Shown here: in pieces, positions 1 through 7,695 of the stretch
How positions within the stretch are numbered: position 1 is the stretch's first letter
How the letters are laid out: each line of letters opens with the position of its first letter
From: DASSYK01 sp036258315
GTDB taxonomy: Bacteria > Actinomycetota > Thermoleophilia > Solirubrobacterales > 70-9
DNA length: 22,459 bases
Assembly (NCBI GenBank): GCA_036258315.1
Contig: DATADX010000048.1
Location: 1 to 22,459 of the forward strand
Direction of reading: 5' to 3'
Made by a program: the position numbers and the translations under genes
The notes under the pieces: generated by a model
The model's input: only the letters and a program-made list of their open reading frames with translations
Told to the model about the DNA's origin: nothing
The model's database searches: none

Positions 1-90
1 ACGGCGCTCGCGCCGGTCCGGGTCGGGAAGGGATTCCGGTTCACGCTCGGCTACACGGTCGACGACCTCCAGACCCTGGTGGCGCTGTGA
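1..90 (+). CDS. C-terminal end of an unidentified protein (partial)
   Basis: An open frame runs in from the left edge and encodes the last 29 residues of a protein, ending VDDLQTLVAL, before the TGA at 88-90. The fragment is too short to assign to a family. Its stop overlaps the GTG start of the aldehyde dehydrogenase as GTGA, which implies translational coupling, so it is probably part of the same catabolic operon. Confidence 0.6.
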   Translation, partial: TALAPVRVGKGFRFTLGYTVDDLQTLVAL

Positions 91-1577
91 GCACCGCCGC
101 GGCGAGCGAATCCGCGGCCGAGGTCGCCGGGGTCACCGTCAACACCGACCACTACATCGGCGGCGAGCGGGTCGCCTCGGCCGAGCGGTTCGAGGACCTG
201 AGCCCGATCGACCGCCGCGTCCTCGCTCGGGTCTCGGCCGGTGGCGAGGAGGAGGCGGCCGCGGCGATCGCCGCCGCCCAGGATGCGTTCGAGGCGTGGG
301 CGGCGCTCGGCCCCGACGGCCGGCTCCCGTTCCTGCGCCGGCTCGCCGATCTGATCGACGAGAACGTCGACCGGATCGCCGCGGTCGAGTGCGAGGACAT
401 GGCGATGCTGCTCGAGTCGCTGCGCGCCCGGGTGATCTCGCGCGGAGCCCGCAACTTCCGCGCCTACGCCGAGCTCGCCGCGGCGTACAGAGAGCGGGTC
501 TGGAGCTCGAACGGGACCTTCAACCGCGTGATCCGGATGCCTGCCGGCCCCGCGGTCGTGATCACCCCGTGGAACGCGCCGTTCATGCTCTCGACCTGGA
601 AGACGGCGCCCGCGCTCGCGGCCGGCTGCACCGTGGTCCTGAAGCCGGCGGAGTGGTCGCCGCTCTCCTGCTCGCTGCTCGCCGACCTCACCGCCGGGGC
701 CGGGATCCCGCCCGGCGTCTTCAACCTCGTCCAGGGGACCGGGGAGCGCGCCGGCGCAGCCCTCACGTCGAATCCGGGGGTAAGCCGGATCTCGTTCACG
801 GGCTCCCCGGAGACGGCGCGCGCGATCGGCCGAGCCGCCGCCGCCAACCTGGTCCCGTTCACGGGCGAGCTCGGCGGCAAGGGGCCGCTGATCGTGTTCG
901 CCGACGCCGACCTCGACGACGCCGCGGCGAAGGCTGCTCGAATGTACGACGACGCGGGCCAGGTCTGCCTCGCCGGCACCCGGCTGCTCGTCGACCGGGA
1001 GGTCCGCGACGAGTTCATGGCGCGCTTCCGGGCGCTGGTCGACGCACAGGTCCTCGGGGACCCGCGCGATCCCGCCACCACGATCTCGCCACTGATCCAC
1101 CCCGACCACCTCGCGCGGGTGGAGGGCTTCGTCGAGCGCGCCCGGGCCGCCGGCGATCGAATCGTGTTCGGCGGGCACCGCGCCGAGGTCGGTGGCCCGT
1201 CCGGGCTCTGGTACGAGCCGACCCTGATCGAGCCCGCGTCGAACGACTCCGAGATCGTGCAGCGCGAGGTGTTCGGGCCGGTCCTCACCCTGCAGACGTT
1301 CGCCACCGAGGACGAGGCCGTCGCGCTCGCGAACTCGACCGAGTACGGCCTCTCGGCCGTGATCTGCACCGAGTCCGCCTCGCGGGCGGAGCGCGTCGGG
1401 CGCGTCGTGCGGGCCGGGACGACCTGGGTCAACGCCTTCCTCGTCCGAGACCTGACGGCCCCGTTCGGCGGGATGGGGATCAGCGGGATCGGCCGGGAGG
1501 GCGGCGACTACGCCCTCGACTTCTACTCCGATCTGAAGACCCTGCAGATCGCCGAGCGGAGCACGCGGGACGACTGA
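87..1577 (+). CDS. Aldehyde dehydrogenase, HpaE / hydroxymuconic-semialdehyde dehydrogenase-like
   Basis: This is an NAD(P)-dependent aldehyde dehydrogenase of 496 residues, a normal length for the superfamily. The Rossmann-side motifs are TPWNAP (Asn163) and KPAEWSP (Lys186). FTGSPE is at 238-242. The general base is Glu261 in GELGGKGP and the catalytic thiol is Cys294 in GQVC. EVFGPV (Glu394) and the C-terminal PFGGMGISGIGREGG block are intact. The C-terminal run from WVNAFLVRDL resembles 5-carboxymethyl-2-hydroxymuconate semialdehyde dehydrogenase (HpaE) and related meta-cleavage enzymes. That fits the ring-cleavage dioxygenase and FAH enzyme nearby, but the aldehyde substrate is inferred. 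The GTG start at 87 overlaps the upstream stop. The stop lies in a palindrome shared with the convergent GntR gene. Confidence 0.9.
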   Translation: MSTAAASESAAEVAGVTVNTDHYIGGERVASAERFEDLSPIDRRVLARVSAGGEEEAAAAIAAAQDAFEAWAALGPDGRLPFLRRLADLIDENVDRIAAVECEDMAMLLESLRARVISRGARNFRAYAELAAAYRERVWSSNGTFNRVIRMPAGPAVVITPWNAPFMLSTWKTAPALAAGCTVVLKPAEWSPLSCSLLADLTAGAGIPPGVFNLVQGTGERAGAALTSNPGVSRISFTGSPETARAIGRAAAANLVPFTGELGGKGPLIVFADADLDDAAAKAARMYDDAGQVCLAGTRLLVDREVRDEFMARFRALVDAQVLGDPRDPATTISPLIHPDHLARVEGFVERARAAGDRIVFGGHRAEVGGPSGLWYEPTLIEPASNDSEIVQREVFGPVLTLQTFATEDEAVALANSTEYGLSAVICTESASRAERVGRVVRAGTTWVNAFLVRDLTAPFGGMGISGIGREGGDYALDFYSDLKTLQIAERSTRDD

Positions 1578-1590
1578 GCGGGCCCGCTCA
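1575..1590. terminator. Perfect 16-bp palindrome holding both stop codons of a convergent pair
   Basis: TGAGCGGGCCCGCTCA reads the same on both strands. Its first three bases are the stop of the aldehyde dehydrogenase and its last three, read on the minus strand, are the stop of the GntR gene. As RNA it could fold with a six-bp stem and GGCC loop from either side. No U-tract follows, so termination activity is inferred from position. Confidence 0.5.
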
Positions 1591-2250
1591 GTCCCTGAAC
1601 AGCAGCTCCATCGCCCGCTCGAGATGACCGCGGGTAAGGTCTTCGGCGCGCGCGCCGTCCCCCGCCTCGATCGCATCCGCGATCGAGCGGTGTGCGTCCT
1701 TGTCGGCGCTCAGCCCGGTGGGATCGAGCCGGTCCTCGTACAGCGTCGCCCCGATCCGCCCGATCCAGACGTGCTCCATGAACTGGACCAGCTGGGGGTT
1801 CCCCGTCGCCTCCACGAGGGCGAGGTGGAAGGAGCGGTTCGCCCGGAAATGCTTCGCGGGCGAGCGGCCGGCGCGCTCCTCATCGGCGATCGCCGAGCGC
1901 ATCGCCTTCATCGGCCCGCTCAGGCTGCGATCGGCCGCCATCCGCGCCGCTCCCGGCTCGACCACGAGCCGGGTCTCGTAGCTCGAACGCAGCTGCTCGT
2001 CGGTCGCGTCCGCGACCCGGGCGCCTCGATTGGCGAACAGGTCGACCAGGCCCTCGGCGGCGAGCCGCCGCAGCGCCTCGCGGACCGGCGTCCGCGAGAC
2101 CCCGAACTCCTTCGCCAGGTCCTCCTGGTGGAGGCGCGACCCGCGCTCGATCTCGCCGCCGGCTATCCGGGCGCGCAGGACCTCGTACACCTGGTCGGCG
2201 ACGCTTTGGACCTGGAATTCACCCGCTTCCGCGGAATCGGCGGTGGCCAT
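1588..2250 (-). CDS. GntR-family transcriptional regulator, FCD (FadR/VanR) subfamily
   Basis: This is a 220-residue ligand-responsive DNA-binding protein. Residues 15-80 form a winged helix-turn-helix with the standard LAKEFGVSRTPVREALRRLAAEGLV recognition region (split here as residues 45-69). Residues 85-215 form the FCD effector domain. Probable metal ligands are His142 in SFHLALVEATGNP, His187 in AHRSI and His209 in GHLERA. The usual first Asp ligand appears as Asn138. The gene is divergent from the PuuD-like operon and convergent with the aldehyde dehydrogenase, the usual place for a local catabolic repressor. A TAGGCT hexamer six bases before the ATG suggests a leaderless mRNA. A TGGATTTCGTATCCA pseudo-palindrome at 2273-2287 covers its expected -35, consistent with autoregulation. 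The effector cannot be read from sequence. Confidence 0.93.
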   Translation of the reverse strand: MATADSAEAGEFQVQSVADQVYEVLRARIAGGEIERGSRLHQEDLAKEFGVSRTPVREALRRLAAEGLVDLFANRGARVADATDEQLRSSYETRLVVEPGAARMAADRSLSGPMKAMRSAIADEERAGRSPAKHFRANRSFHLALVEATGNPQLVQFMEHVWIGRIGATLYEDRLDPTGLSADKDAHRSIADAIEAGDGARAEDLTRGHLERAMELLFRD

Positions 2251-2256
2251 CCGACC

Positions 2257-2262
2257 AGCCTA
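2257..2262 (-). promoter_or_regulatory. Putative -10 of the gntR gene (TAGGCT, leaderless)
   Basis: On the minus strand TAGGCT matches TAnnnT and is followed by exactly six bases and then the ATG at 2250. No convincing Shine-Dalgarno sequence is present. The expected -35 (about 2280-2285) falls inside the operator-like palindrome. Confidence 0.45.
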
Positions 2263-2272
2263 ACGCGGCGCA

Positions 2273-2287
2273 TGGATTTCGTATCCA
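2273..2287. promoter_or_regulatory. Candidate GntR operator, site 1
   Basis: TGGATTTCGTATCCA is a TGGATW-N3-TATCCA pseudo-palindrome with one mismatched pair. The core symmetry extends one further base on each side (ATGGAT...ATCCAT, 2272-2288). It lies between the divergent gntR and PuuD-like genes, over the expected gntR -35. Two further copies of the motif lie at 2365-2379 and 9092-9106. Confidence 0.6.
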
Positions 2288-2364
2288 TTCGAATGTTCTC
2301 CCGCATCCCCCCACCTCGCTCGCGCATCCGCCTCGCGCGCGCGCATCCGCCGGCTCGCGCGGAC

Positions 2365-2379
2365 CGGATACATTATTCA
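2365..2379. promoter_or_regulatory. Candidate GntR operator, site 2, overlapping the PuuD-like gene's -10
   Basis: CGGATACATTATTCA matches the TGGATA-N3-TATCCA motif with two deviations. It contains TACATT (2369-2374), a good -10 hexamer placed six bases before the ATG at 2381, so a bound repressor would occlude the promoter. The spacing implies a leaderless transcript. Confidence 0.6.
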
Positions 2380-2380
2380 G

Positions 2381-3121
2381 ATGGCGGCTCAGGGACGCGC
2401 ACGGATCGGATTGGTCGCCGATACCCGCGACGCCAGCTTCGGTCCCTGGTCGGATGTGAGCCTGAGCGCCGTCTGGTCCCACTACATCGTGGCGCTCGAT
2501 CGCGGCGGCGCCGCGCCGGTGTTGTTTCCAGTCGTCGAGGCCTACGCCGAGGATCCCGGGCTGGCGCTCGATCTGGTCGACGGGCTGCTGCTGACCGGCG
2601 GACGCGACATCGACGCCCGCTCCTACGGGGCAGATCCGAACCCCGCCAACGATCTCTCCGATCCGCTCCGAGACCGGATCGAGCTCGCCCTCGCGCGGGA
2701 GGCGATCGGGCGCGAGATGCCCCTGCTCGGCGTCTGCCGGGGGATGCAGGTGCTCAACATCGCGCTCGGCGGCGGCATCGACCAGCATCTCGCCGACCCC
2801 GACGAGGTCCACCGCGGCCCGCCCGGGGCGTTCACGAGCCATCCGATCGAGGTCGTCCCCGGCAGCCGCCTCGAGACGATCCTGGGCGCACGCGAGGCGA
2901 CGGTGCGCTCACATCACCATCAGGGCGTCGCGCCGCTCGCGGATTCGCTCCGCCCCTCGGCGCACTCGCCCGACGGCCTCGTCGAGGCGGCCGAGATGGA
3001 CGGCGGGCCCTATTGCGTCGCCGTCCTCTGGCACCCCGAGGAGGACCTGGAAGCCGGCGGGCAGCACCTCTACGACTCGCTGATCGCCGCCGCCCACCGG
3101 TCATCCGGGGTCGCCGCATGA
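2381..3121 (+). CDS. Class I glutamine amidotransferase-like hydrolase, PuuD / peptidase C26 type
   Basis: This 246-residue enzyme belongs to the family that hydrolyses gamma-glutamyl amides such as gamma-glutamyl-GABA. GLLLTGGRDIDARSYG at 68-83 is the family oxyanion-side motif. The nucleophile is Cys119 in LGVCRGMQVLNIALGG, and the rest of the triad is His218 and Glu220 in LWHPEE. The SHHHQ segment (177-181), typical of C26 members, is present. The ATG is six bases from a TACATT -10 hexamer, so leaderless initiation is likely. The stop overlaps the next ATG (ATGA), coupling it to the FAH gene. With the PuuA-like synthetase at 7696-9042 it could complete a gamma-glutamylation cycle. The actual substrate is an inference. 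Confidence 0.9.
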   Translation: MAAQGRARIGLVADTRDASFGPWSDVSLSAVWSHYIVALDRGGAAPVLFPVVEAYAEDPGLALDLVDGLLLTGGRDIDARSYGADPNPANDLSDPLRDRIELALAREAIGREMPLLGVCRGMQVLNIALGGGIDQHLADPDEVHRGPPGAFTSHPIEVVPGSRLETILGAREATVRSHHHQGVAPLADSLRPSAHSPDGLVEAAEMDGGPYCVAVLWHPEEDLEAGGQHLYDSLIAAAHRSSGVAA

Positions 3122-3972
3122 GGCGTGTCCGTGTCCGCCACCGCGGCGAGCCCGTTGCGGGGAGCCTGAGCGGCGACCGCGTCGAGCTCGCCGACGGGAC
3201 CGCGATCGCAGCCGACGAGGCCGCCTGGCTGCCGCCCGTGCAGCCGTCGAAGGTCCTCGCCACCCACCTCAGCTACCGCTCGCGCTGCGAGGAGTACGCG
3301 ATCGCGGCCCCGCCGCGGTGGCCGTCCTACTTCCTGAAGCCGCCCAGCTCGATCTCCGCGCACGACGCCGAGGTCGCCCGCCCGCGCGGCTGCCGCTTCC
3401 TCAACTACGAGGGCGAGATCGCCGTCGTGATCGGGCGGCGCTGCAGCGGCGTCTCGCGCGCCGACGCGCTCTCCTACGTGGACGGCTACACCGTCGCGAA
3501 CGACTTCGGTGTCCACGACTTCCGCCACATCGACCGCGGCTCGATGCTCAGGGTGAAGGGGCAGGACGGGTTCTGCCCCCTCGGTCCGGCCCTCGTCGAC
3601 GCGGCCGACGTCGACCCCGACGCCCTCACGATCCGCACGTATGTGAACGGCGAGCAGGTCCAGGCGGGCGACACCGCCGGCGACCTGCTGTTCGGGTTCG
3701 ACTACCAGGTCGCGGACGTGTCGAGGCTGATCACGCTCGAGCCCGGGGACGTCCTGCTCACGGGCACGCCGGCCAATTCTCGCCCCGTCGAGCCCGGCGA
3801 CGTGGTCGAGGTCGAGGTGGAGGGGATCGGCAGGCTCCGCAACCGGATCGTCGAGCTCGACCGCGACCTCGAGGACGTCGGCGCGTCGCCCGAGGTAAGC
3901 GCCCAGACGCTCCATGTCGCCCTCGCGATGCCGGAGGACGAGGCTGAGCGCGAGGCCGCGAGCGGCAAATAA
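3118..3972 (+). CDS. Fumarylacetoacetate hydrolase (FAH) family protein, HpaG-like isomerase/decarboxylase
   Basis: This is a 284-residue FAH-fold enzyme. The metal-binding acids are Glu98 and Glu100 in YEGEIAVVIG and Asp129 in VANDFGVHD. Lys148 in RVKGQDGF and the terminal LTGTPA (215-219) block are also present. HLSYRSRCEEY (50-60) resembles the lid region of HpaG-type 4-hydroxyphenylacetate-pathway proteins, which isomerise or decarboxylate 5-oxopent-3-ene-1,2,5-tricarboxylate-like intermediates. FAH-family hydratases and acylpyruvate hydrolases are alternatives. I chose the ATG at 3118 because it forms an ATGA overlap with the preceding stop, although the frame stays open far upstream. 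Position beside an extradiol dioxygenase supports a role just after ring cleavage. Confidence 0.88.
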   Translation: MRRVRVRHRGEPVAGSLSGDRVELADGTAIAADEAAWLPPVQPSKVLATHLSYRSRCEEYAIAAPPRWPSYFLKPPSSISAHDAEVARPRGCRFLNYEGEIAVVIGRRCSGVSRADALSYVDGYTVANDFGVHDFRHIDRGSMLRVKGQDGFCPLGPALVDAADVDPDALTIRTYVNGEQVQAGDTAGDLLFGFDYQVADVSRLITLEPGDVLLTGTPANSRPVEPGDVVEVEVEGIGRLRNRIVELDRDLEDVGASPEVSAQTLHVALAMPEDEAEREAASGK

Positions 3973-3986
3973 CGTACGCCGGACCG

Positions 3987-4904
3987 ATGATCCTTCGCGC
4001 CCACCACGCCGCCCTCCGCGTCGCCGACGTCCAGGAGGCCGCCGGCCGCTGGTCGCGCCTCTACGGCCTCACCCGCTCCGACGCCGCCGGGACGACGCTG
4101 CTCCGCTGCGCCTACGAGGACTTCTGCCTCGAGCTGCGCCCCTCCGACGACCGGGGCCGGGTCGAGCACGTCGCCTATGAGCTCCGCGAGGGCTTCGCGC
4201 TCGGCGACGCCGCCGCACGGCTGCGCGCCGCCGGCTCCGCACCAGAGGAGGTCGAGGTACCCGTCCGCGGGAGCGGCCTGCGCGTCACCGATCCCGACGG
4301 CAATGCGATCGTGCTCGTCGAGCGCGTGATTCCAGACAACCGGCTCCCCCCCGTCGCCAGGTTCACCGACGAGCTCCCCGCCTTCCACCCCCGCCGGCTC
4401 CAGCACTTCAACTACCTCACCGCCGACACGCCGCGGATCGCGGCCTGGTACGAGAGTGCGCTCGGTCTCCAGATCAGCGACTGGATCGGGGACGGCGCGG
4501 TCTGGATGCACGCCGATCGCGACCACCACGTCGTCGCGTTCCTCGACAAGGGCTACTCCCACATCCACCACCTCGCGTTCGAGCTCGTCGACTGGGGCGA
4601 GATACGGGTCGCGCTGGACCACCTCGCCCAGCACCGGCGCCCGATCGCCTGGGGGCCGGGGCGGCACACGATGGCCCAGAACCTTTTCGCCTACTGCCGG
4701 ATGGTCGAGGAGGAGGTGTTCGTGGAGCTGTTCTGCGACATGGAGCGGCTCGAGCCCGACCACGAGCCGCGCTTCTTCGCCGACGACCCGCACGGCTCGA
4801 ACGCGTGGGGAATCCTGCCGCCCCGCTCGTACTTCCGCTTCGACCGCGAGGCGGTCGAGGCGGAGCTCCTCCAGCTCGAGGCGCAGCAGGGCCTGCGGGA
4901 CTGA
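3987..4904 (+). CDS. Type I extradiol ring-cleavage dioxygenase (VOC superfamily)
   Basis: This 305-residue enzyme has two glyoxalase/VOC modules, about 1-115 and 135-290. The C-terminal module carries the 2-His-1-carboxylate metal triad: His140 in LQHFNYLT, His195 in IHHLAFEL and Glu247 in FVELFCD. The spacings (55 and 52 residues) are close to those of homoprotocatechuate 2,3-dioxygenase as I remember them. His181 aligns with its second-sphere acid-base histidine, and Tyr236 with the active-site tyrosine after GPGRH (223-227). It should insert O2 next to an ortho-diol to give a semialdehyde, the type of product the aldehyde dehydrogenase at 87-1577 would oxidise. It lies 14 bases after the FAH stop with no strong Shine-Dalgarno. 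The exact catechol is unknown. Confidence 0.9.
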   Translation: MILRAHHAALRVADVQEAAGRWSRLYGLTRSDAAGTTLLRCAYEDFCLELRPSDDRGRVEHVAYELREGFALGDAAARLRAAGSAPEEVEVPVRGSGLRVTDPDGNAIVLVERVIPDNRLPPVARFTDELPAFHPRRLQHFNYLTADTPRIAAWYESALGLQISDWIGDGAVWMHADRDHHVVAFLDKGYSHIHHLAFELVDWGEIRVALDHLAQHRRPIAWGPGRHTMAQNLFAYCRMVEEEVFVELFCDMERLEPDHEPRFFADDPHGSNAWGILPPRSYFRFDREAVEAELLQLEAQQGLRD

Positions 4905-4998
4905 ACGGCCGGCGCCTCGCCCGGAGCTTCGGCCATGGTCACCGACCTCTCCTGGGAGCTCAGGGCGCGGCTCGCCTGAGTACGGTGCGGAGGTGCTG
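4905..4998 (+). promoter_or_regulatory. Spacer with a Shine-Dalgarno or alternative leaderless promoter for the decarboxylase
   Basis: This 94-bp gap is the longest in the + strand operon. GGAGG at 4989-4993 is five bases from the ATG at 4999. The same segment has TACGGT at 4981-4986, followed after six bases by GTG at 4993, the TAnnnT-N6-start layout seen elsewhere here. The decarboxylase may therefore have its own promoter. Nothing else is recognisable in the gap. Confidence 0.4.
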
Positions 4999-6426
4999 AT
5001 GGACGCTCGCGCGGAACGACGCGGTGGCTACTCGGCGCTCGCCGACCGCGACGCCGTGCTCGCCGCGCTCACCCGGCTGATCGCCGAGGCCTGGCACTCG
5101 TTCGAGCGCCCCCGTTCCGAGGAGCCCGCGATCGACGCCGAGGTGCTCGAGCGCCTCGCCGCGCCGCTCCCCGAGGAGCCCAACGACCCGGCGACCGTGC
5201 TCGCCGACGCGGCCCGGGTGCTCGACGAGTCGAACTCTCCGTCGCGGCCTCTCTACCTCGGCTATGTCGGCTCCACCGGGCTCGAGGTCGGCGTGTTGGC
5301 CGACGCCCTCGCGGCGACCTACGACGTCAATCTCGCCGTCACCGCCCGGGCCGCCGACCTGGTCGAGCGCCAGGCGGTCGAGTGGGTCTCCGACTTCGTC
5401 GGCTTCCCCTGCGCGGAGGGCGCCTTCACGAGCGGCGGGATGACGTCGAACCTGACCGGGATCCTGGTCGCTCGTGAGCGCGCCCTGCCGGGCTGTCGCG
5501 TCGACGGCTTCGCCGGCCGCGAGGGAGCCGTCTACTGCTCGGCCGAGTCCCACCACTCGGTGGTCCGCGCCGCGGAGGCGGCGGGGATCGGCTCGGCCGC
5601 GGTACGGCAGCTGGAGATCGATTCCGCTCGCCGCCTGCGCGCCGAGGTGCTCGCCCGCGCGATCGACGAAGACCTCGAACGGGGCGTCGTCCCGATCGCG
5701 GTAGTCGCCAACGGCGGCACGACGCTGACCGGAGCGATCGACCCGATCGGGGAGCTCGCGGAGGTGGCGGAGGAACGCGGCGTCTGGCTGCACGTCGACG
5801 GGGCCTACGGGCTACCCGCTGCGGCGACCGAGACCGCCGGCCCGCTGTTCGCCGGGCTCGAGCGCGCCGACTCGGTCACCCTGGACGCACACAAGTGGCT
5901 CGGCCTGCAGAAGAGCTGCAGCCTGATCCTCGTCCGCCACGCTGGCGAGCTCGAGCGCACATTCGGCCACGAGGAGGCATACATCCTGCGCGACTCGGTC
6001 CCGAACGCCGTCGAGCGCACGCTCGAGTACTCGCGCCCGCTGCGCTCGCTGAAGCTGTGGCTGGCCTTCCGCACTCACGGCGCCGCCGCTTTTCGCGCCT
6101 GGATCGAGCAGACCCTGTTCCTGGCGCGGATGCTCGCCGATGCCGTCCGCGAGGACCCAGCCTTCGAGCTCGTCTGCGAGCCAATCCTGTCGACGGTCTG
6201 CTTCCGCCATCTCCCCCACTCCGGCTCGCGGAACGATCCCGACCTCGACCGCCACAATGCGGACCTGGCCGCCAAGGTGCAGGAGGACGGGCGGATCTAT
6301 CTCGCCTCGGCGATGGTCGACGGCCGCGCCTGCCTGCGGGTCTGCTTCGTCAACTTCCGGACCCGCCCCGAGGACGTCGAGTTCGCGCTCGAGACCCTCC
6401 GGGAGCTCGGCGCCACCACGGCCTGA
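4999..6426 (+). CDS. PLP-dependent decarboxylase, group II (aromatic amino acid / glutamate decarboxylase family)
   Basis: This 475-residue protein has the fold-type I decarboxylase layout. FTSGGMTSNLTGI (143-155) is the phosphate-binding region. SHHSV (His185) stacks on the cofactor, HVDGAYG contains Asp267 for the pyridine nitrogen, and Lys299 in TLDAHKWLG forms the Schiff base. ILRDSVPN and the SRPLRSLKLWLAFRTHG block (345-360) are typical of aromatic-L-amino-acid and tyrosine decarboxylases. It should convert an amino acid to an amine and CO2. That would supply an amine for the gamma-glutamyl synthetase in the facing operon, though this link is inferred. The start could instead be GTG 4993, adding two residues. 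Its stop lies in an inverted repeat shared with the convergent P450 gene. Confidence 0.9.
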   Translation: MDARAERRGGYSALADRDAVLAALTRLIAEAWHSFERPRSEEPAIDAEVLERLAAPLPEEPNDPATVLADAARVLDESNSPSRPLYLGYVGSTGLEVGVLADALAATYDVNLAVTARAADLVERQAVEWVSDFVGFPCAEGAFTSGGMTSNLTGILVARERALPGCRVDGFAGREGAVYCSAESHHSVVRAAEAAGIGSAAVRQLEIDSARRLRAEVLARAIDEDLERGVVPIAVVANGGTTLTGAIDPIGELAEVAEERGVWLHVDGAYGLPAAATETAGPLFAGLERADSVTLDAHKWLGLQKSCSLILVRHAGELERTFGHEEAYILRDSVPNAVERTLEYSRPLRSLKLWLAFRTHGAAAFRAWIEQTLFLARMLADAVREDPAFELVCEPILSTVCFRHLPHSGSRNDPDLDRHNADLAAKVQEDGRIYLASAMVDGRACLRVCFVNFRTRPEDVEFALETLRELGATTA

Positions 6427-6449
6427 AGCCCGCCGAGCCGGTCAGGCCG
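6419..6449. terminator. Inverted repeat with both stop codons of the decarboxylase/P450 pair
   Basis: CGGCCTGA (6419-6426) and TCAGGCCG (6442-6449) form a perfect eight-bp stem around a 15-base loop. The decarboxylase TGA and the P450 TGA on the opposite strand are the symmetric inner ends of the stem. No U-tract is present. I infer a bidirectional terminator. Confidence 0.55.
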
Positions 6450-7689
6450 GGGTGAGGCGGAGCGGCATCCGCTTGATCCCGTTGAAGAAGTTCGACTGCA
6501 GCCGCTGCGGCTGCCCGGTGAGCTCGAACTTCGCGACCCTGTCGACCATCTCGGTGAACACGATCTCGATCTCGAGCCGGGCGAGGTGGGCGCCGATACA
6601 GAAATGCGGCCCGCCGGGGCCGAACGTCATCTCGGGGTTCGGGTCGCGGCCGACGTCGAACTGATAGGGGCGATCGAAGACCTCCTCGTCGAAGTTGCCC
6701 GAGATGTACCAGAGCGCGAGCTTGTCGTTCTCCTTGATCTGCTTGCCGCCGAACTCGACGTCGCGGGTGGCGGTGCGGCGGAAGTGGTGCACCGGAGTCG
6801 CCCAGCGCAGCACCTCGCCGGCGGCCAGGGGGAGCAGCGCCGGATCCTCGCGCAGCCGCTCGAGCTGGTCGGGGTTCTCGATCAGGGCGAGCACGCCCTG
6901 CGAGATCGAGTGGCGGGTCGTCTCGTTGCCGGCGACGGCGAGGAGCAGGAAGTAGACGTCGAACTCGTGGCCGCTCAGCGGGCGCCCGTCGACCTCTGCC
7001 TCGACCAGCTTGGTGACGATGTCGTCGCGGGGGTTCTCGCGGCGCTCCTCGGCGAGCTTGCGGCCGTACTCGAACATCTCCAGAGCCGCCGGGTTCGAGA
7101 ACGGCAGGTGGCGGTTCGCCTTCGCGACCTCGGGGTCGATCGCGTACTCGGGGTCGTCCTGCCCGAGGAGCCGGTCGCCGAGCTCGACCAGGTAGCGGTG
7201 GTCGGACTGCGGCGCCCCGAGCATCTCCGCGAACACGCGCATCGGCAGCTCCGCCGCGACCTCGGCGACGAACTCGACCTCTCCCTTCTCCAGCGCATCG
7301 TCGAGCACGCCGTCGAACAGCTCGCGAATCCGATCGGCGAACACCGCTACGGCCCGAGGGGTGAAGTCCCTGTTGACGATCGCGCGCAGCTTGTTGTGCG
7401 GCGGGGGATCCATGTCGAGCATCGACTTGCGGGCCTCGAGCTCGTCGGGCTCGAGGTCCTGGAGGGAGGTCCCCCCGCGCTCCGACGAGAAGCTGCGCCA
7501 ACCCTTCGACGCCGCGGTGATGTCGGCGTGCCTGGTGATCGCCCAGAACCCGCGGCCGTCCCGCTCCTCCTGCCAGTGCACGGGGTCCTCGCGGCGCAGG
7601 ACCTCGAACATCTCGTGCGGGGCGCGCTCCGCGAACCGGGCGTGATCGGTGAGATCGACGTCCTCGAGCTGCATCTCCGCGACCTTCAT
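6442..7689 (-). CDS. Cytochrome P450
   Basis: This is a soluble bacterial P450 of 415 residues. MDPPPHNKLRAIVNRDFTP (93-111) is the C-helix region. The I-helix oxygen-activation motif is AGNETTR with Thr257/258, and the ExxR pair is Glu292/Arg295 in EVLRWATP. The heme ligand is Cys364 in FGPGGPHFCIGAHLA. VHHFRRTATRDVEFGG and NFDEEVFDRP resemble the CYP124/125/142-like and related actinobacterial clades, which often hydroxylate hydrophobic or branched substrates. The substrate here is not readable. The ATG at 7689 is six bases after the glutamine synthetase stop, so it is likely co-transcribed. A second in-frame ATG at 7674 has a GA-rich stretch before it and may be the true start. Redox partners are not obvious, but a ferredoxin-reductase-like gene lies at the right edge. 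Confidence 0.93.
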   Translation of the reverse strand: MKVAEMQLEDVDLTDHARFAERAPHEMFEVLRREDPVHWQEERDGRGFWAITRHADITAASKGWRSFSSERGGTSLQDLEPDELEARKSMLDMDPPPHNKLRAIVNRDFTPRAVAVFADRIRELFDGVLDDALEKGEVEFVAEVAAELPMRVFAEMLGAPQSDHRYLVELGDRLLGQDDPEYAIDPEVAKANRHLPFSNPAALEMFEYGRKLAEERRENPRDDIVTKLVEAEVDGRPLSGHEFDVYFLLLAVAGNETTRHSISQGVLALIENPDQLERLREDPALLPLAAGEVLRWATPVHHFRRTATRDVEFGGKQIKENDKLALWYISGNFDEEVFDRPYQFDVGRDPNPEMTFGPGGPHFCIGAHLARLEIEIVFTEMVDRVAKFELTGQPQRLQSNFFNGIKRMPLRLTPA

Positions 7690-7695
7690 CAGAGA

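Noticed and set aside
51..1676. A 541-codon minus-strand open frame across the aldehyde dehydrogenase gene
   Set aside because: Its translation is Arg/Gly/Glu-rich low-complexity text without motifs, while the opposite strand has a complete aldehyde dehydrogenase. It is a GC-rich antisense shadow.
2251..3117. Use of the long open frame upstream of 3118 as part of the FAH enzyme
   Set aside because: That stretch is out of frame with the PuuD-like gene and motif-free. The ATG at 3118 overlaps the preceding stop and starts a family-length FAH protein.
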